Assembly: GCA_002366675.1 (NCBI GenBank)
Contig: DFBO01000143.1
Span: 1-6,039 of the forward strand
Direction: 5' to 3'
DNA from: Flavobacteriaceae bacterium UBA3078
Lineage (GTDB): Bacteria > Bacteroidota > Bacteroidia > Flavobacteriales > Flavobacteriaceae
DNA: 6,039 bases
Shown: positions 5,776 through 6,039 of the stretch, piece by piece
Layout of the letters: every line of letters starts with the position of its first letter
Numbering within the stretch: position 1 is the first letter of the stretch
Translations under genes and position numbers: made by a program
The notes under the pieces: generated by a model
Databases searched by the model: none
Told to the model about the DNA's origin: nothing
The model's input: the letters and a program-made list of their open reading frames with translations, nothing else

Positions 5776-6039
5776 GCCACTTTGTAAAGATGTTGGGAAA
5801 TTTAAAAATTTCAGAGATCATAGGAAATGAGCCTTTATGGACGTAAATACTTGAAAGTACAAGCAAAAGGTTTCTCATAATAAAGAATCCACCCCCAGAG
5901 GGCTATAATAACGAAATCCAGATGATTTTATCAATCGGCTGATTATGTTAAACAGCCCAATATCTATAACCTTGCTAAATAATTGGATCTTTCATTATGG
6001 TATAGTATAAATTAACTTTCACCAAAATAATTAATACTA
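5776..6039. other. Trailing region with no identified gene or attC
   Basis: These 264 AT-rich bases contain no frame longer than a few dozen codons on either strand. A 17-codon frame starts at 5827 and a 42-codon frame lies on the minus strand; neither is convincing. I see no palindrome with R''/R' boxes. If the gene before it belongs to a cassette, that cassette's attC has been lost or lies beyond the window end. Confidence 0.5.

Noticed and set aside
5796..5811. GAAATTT-AA-AAATTTC inverted repeat as a terminator or attC
   Set aside because: It is a pure A/T palindrome in AT-rich DNA, with no core boxes and no T-run; expected by chance.
5764..5892. 42-codon minus-strand frame beginning MRNLLLVLSS
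   Set aside because: A G-rich stretch precedes its ATG, but it overlaps the end of the + strand gene, is short, and has no recognisable feature beyond a few hydrophobic residues.
5998..6015. TATAGTATAAA as a promoter near the window end
   Set aside because: A -10-like box is present, but no -35 at 16-18 bases is convincing in such AT-rich DNA, and no gene is visible downstream.

Overview
The window looks like part of a chromosomal (sedentary) integron cassette array, probably from a Gram-negative bacterium and most likely a gammaproteobacterium. The lineage is an inference from array style and low GC; no integrase or housekeeping gene is present to confirm it. Every recognisable gene is on the + strand. 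AT-rich gene blocks are separated by GC-richer, attC-like imperfect palindromes at 315-448, 4540-4618 and 5369-5440, and the window opens on the last half-site of an earlier attC (6-12). The strongest support is internal. A cassette's own attC should begin with the reverse complement of that cassette's first bases. This holds perfectly (7 of 7) for cassette 1 (GTTGGAC / GTCCAAC) and cassette 3 (GTTATGT / ACATAAC), and with one mismatch for cassette 2 (GTTGGGC / GCCGAAC).

Layout. Cassette 1 (7-442) has no convincing gene and ends in a long attC of about 134 bp. Cassette 2 (443-4612) is unusually large, about 4.2 kb. It carries five tightly spaced genes: an intact histidine-phosphatase-family protein (516-1136), a frameshifted S66 / LD-carboxypeptidase / MccF-type serine peptidase (1178-2138), a frameshifted protein with about four membrane segments (2142-2878), a frameshifted compact relative of IucA/IucC (NIS) siderophore synthetases (2915-4149), and a broken HIT-like protein (4160-4517). 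Cassette 3 (4613-5434) carries an HNH endonuclease with homing-endonuclease-associated repeats, interrupted by one amber codon. After the last attC, whose crossover triplet is abnormal, an intact small gene of unknown function (5461-5775) is followed by 264 bases with no clear gene and no attC before the window ends.

The five genes of cassette 2 are spaced like an operon (gaps of 41, 3, 36 and 10 bases). Three of the families, S66/MccF, NIS synthetases and HIT, handle acyl-adenylates or phosphoramidates. That suggests, without proving, a pathway that makes or neutralises an adenylated or peptide-nucleotide compound. About nine disabling lesions occur within some 3.6 kb, several of them in homopolymer runs (G9, A7, T7). 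The block is therefore either a decaying silent cassette or a sequence with indel errors, and this has to be settled before any functional reading is trusted.
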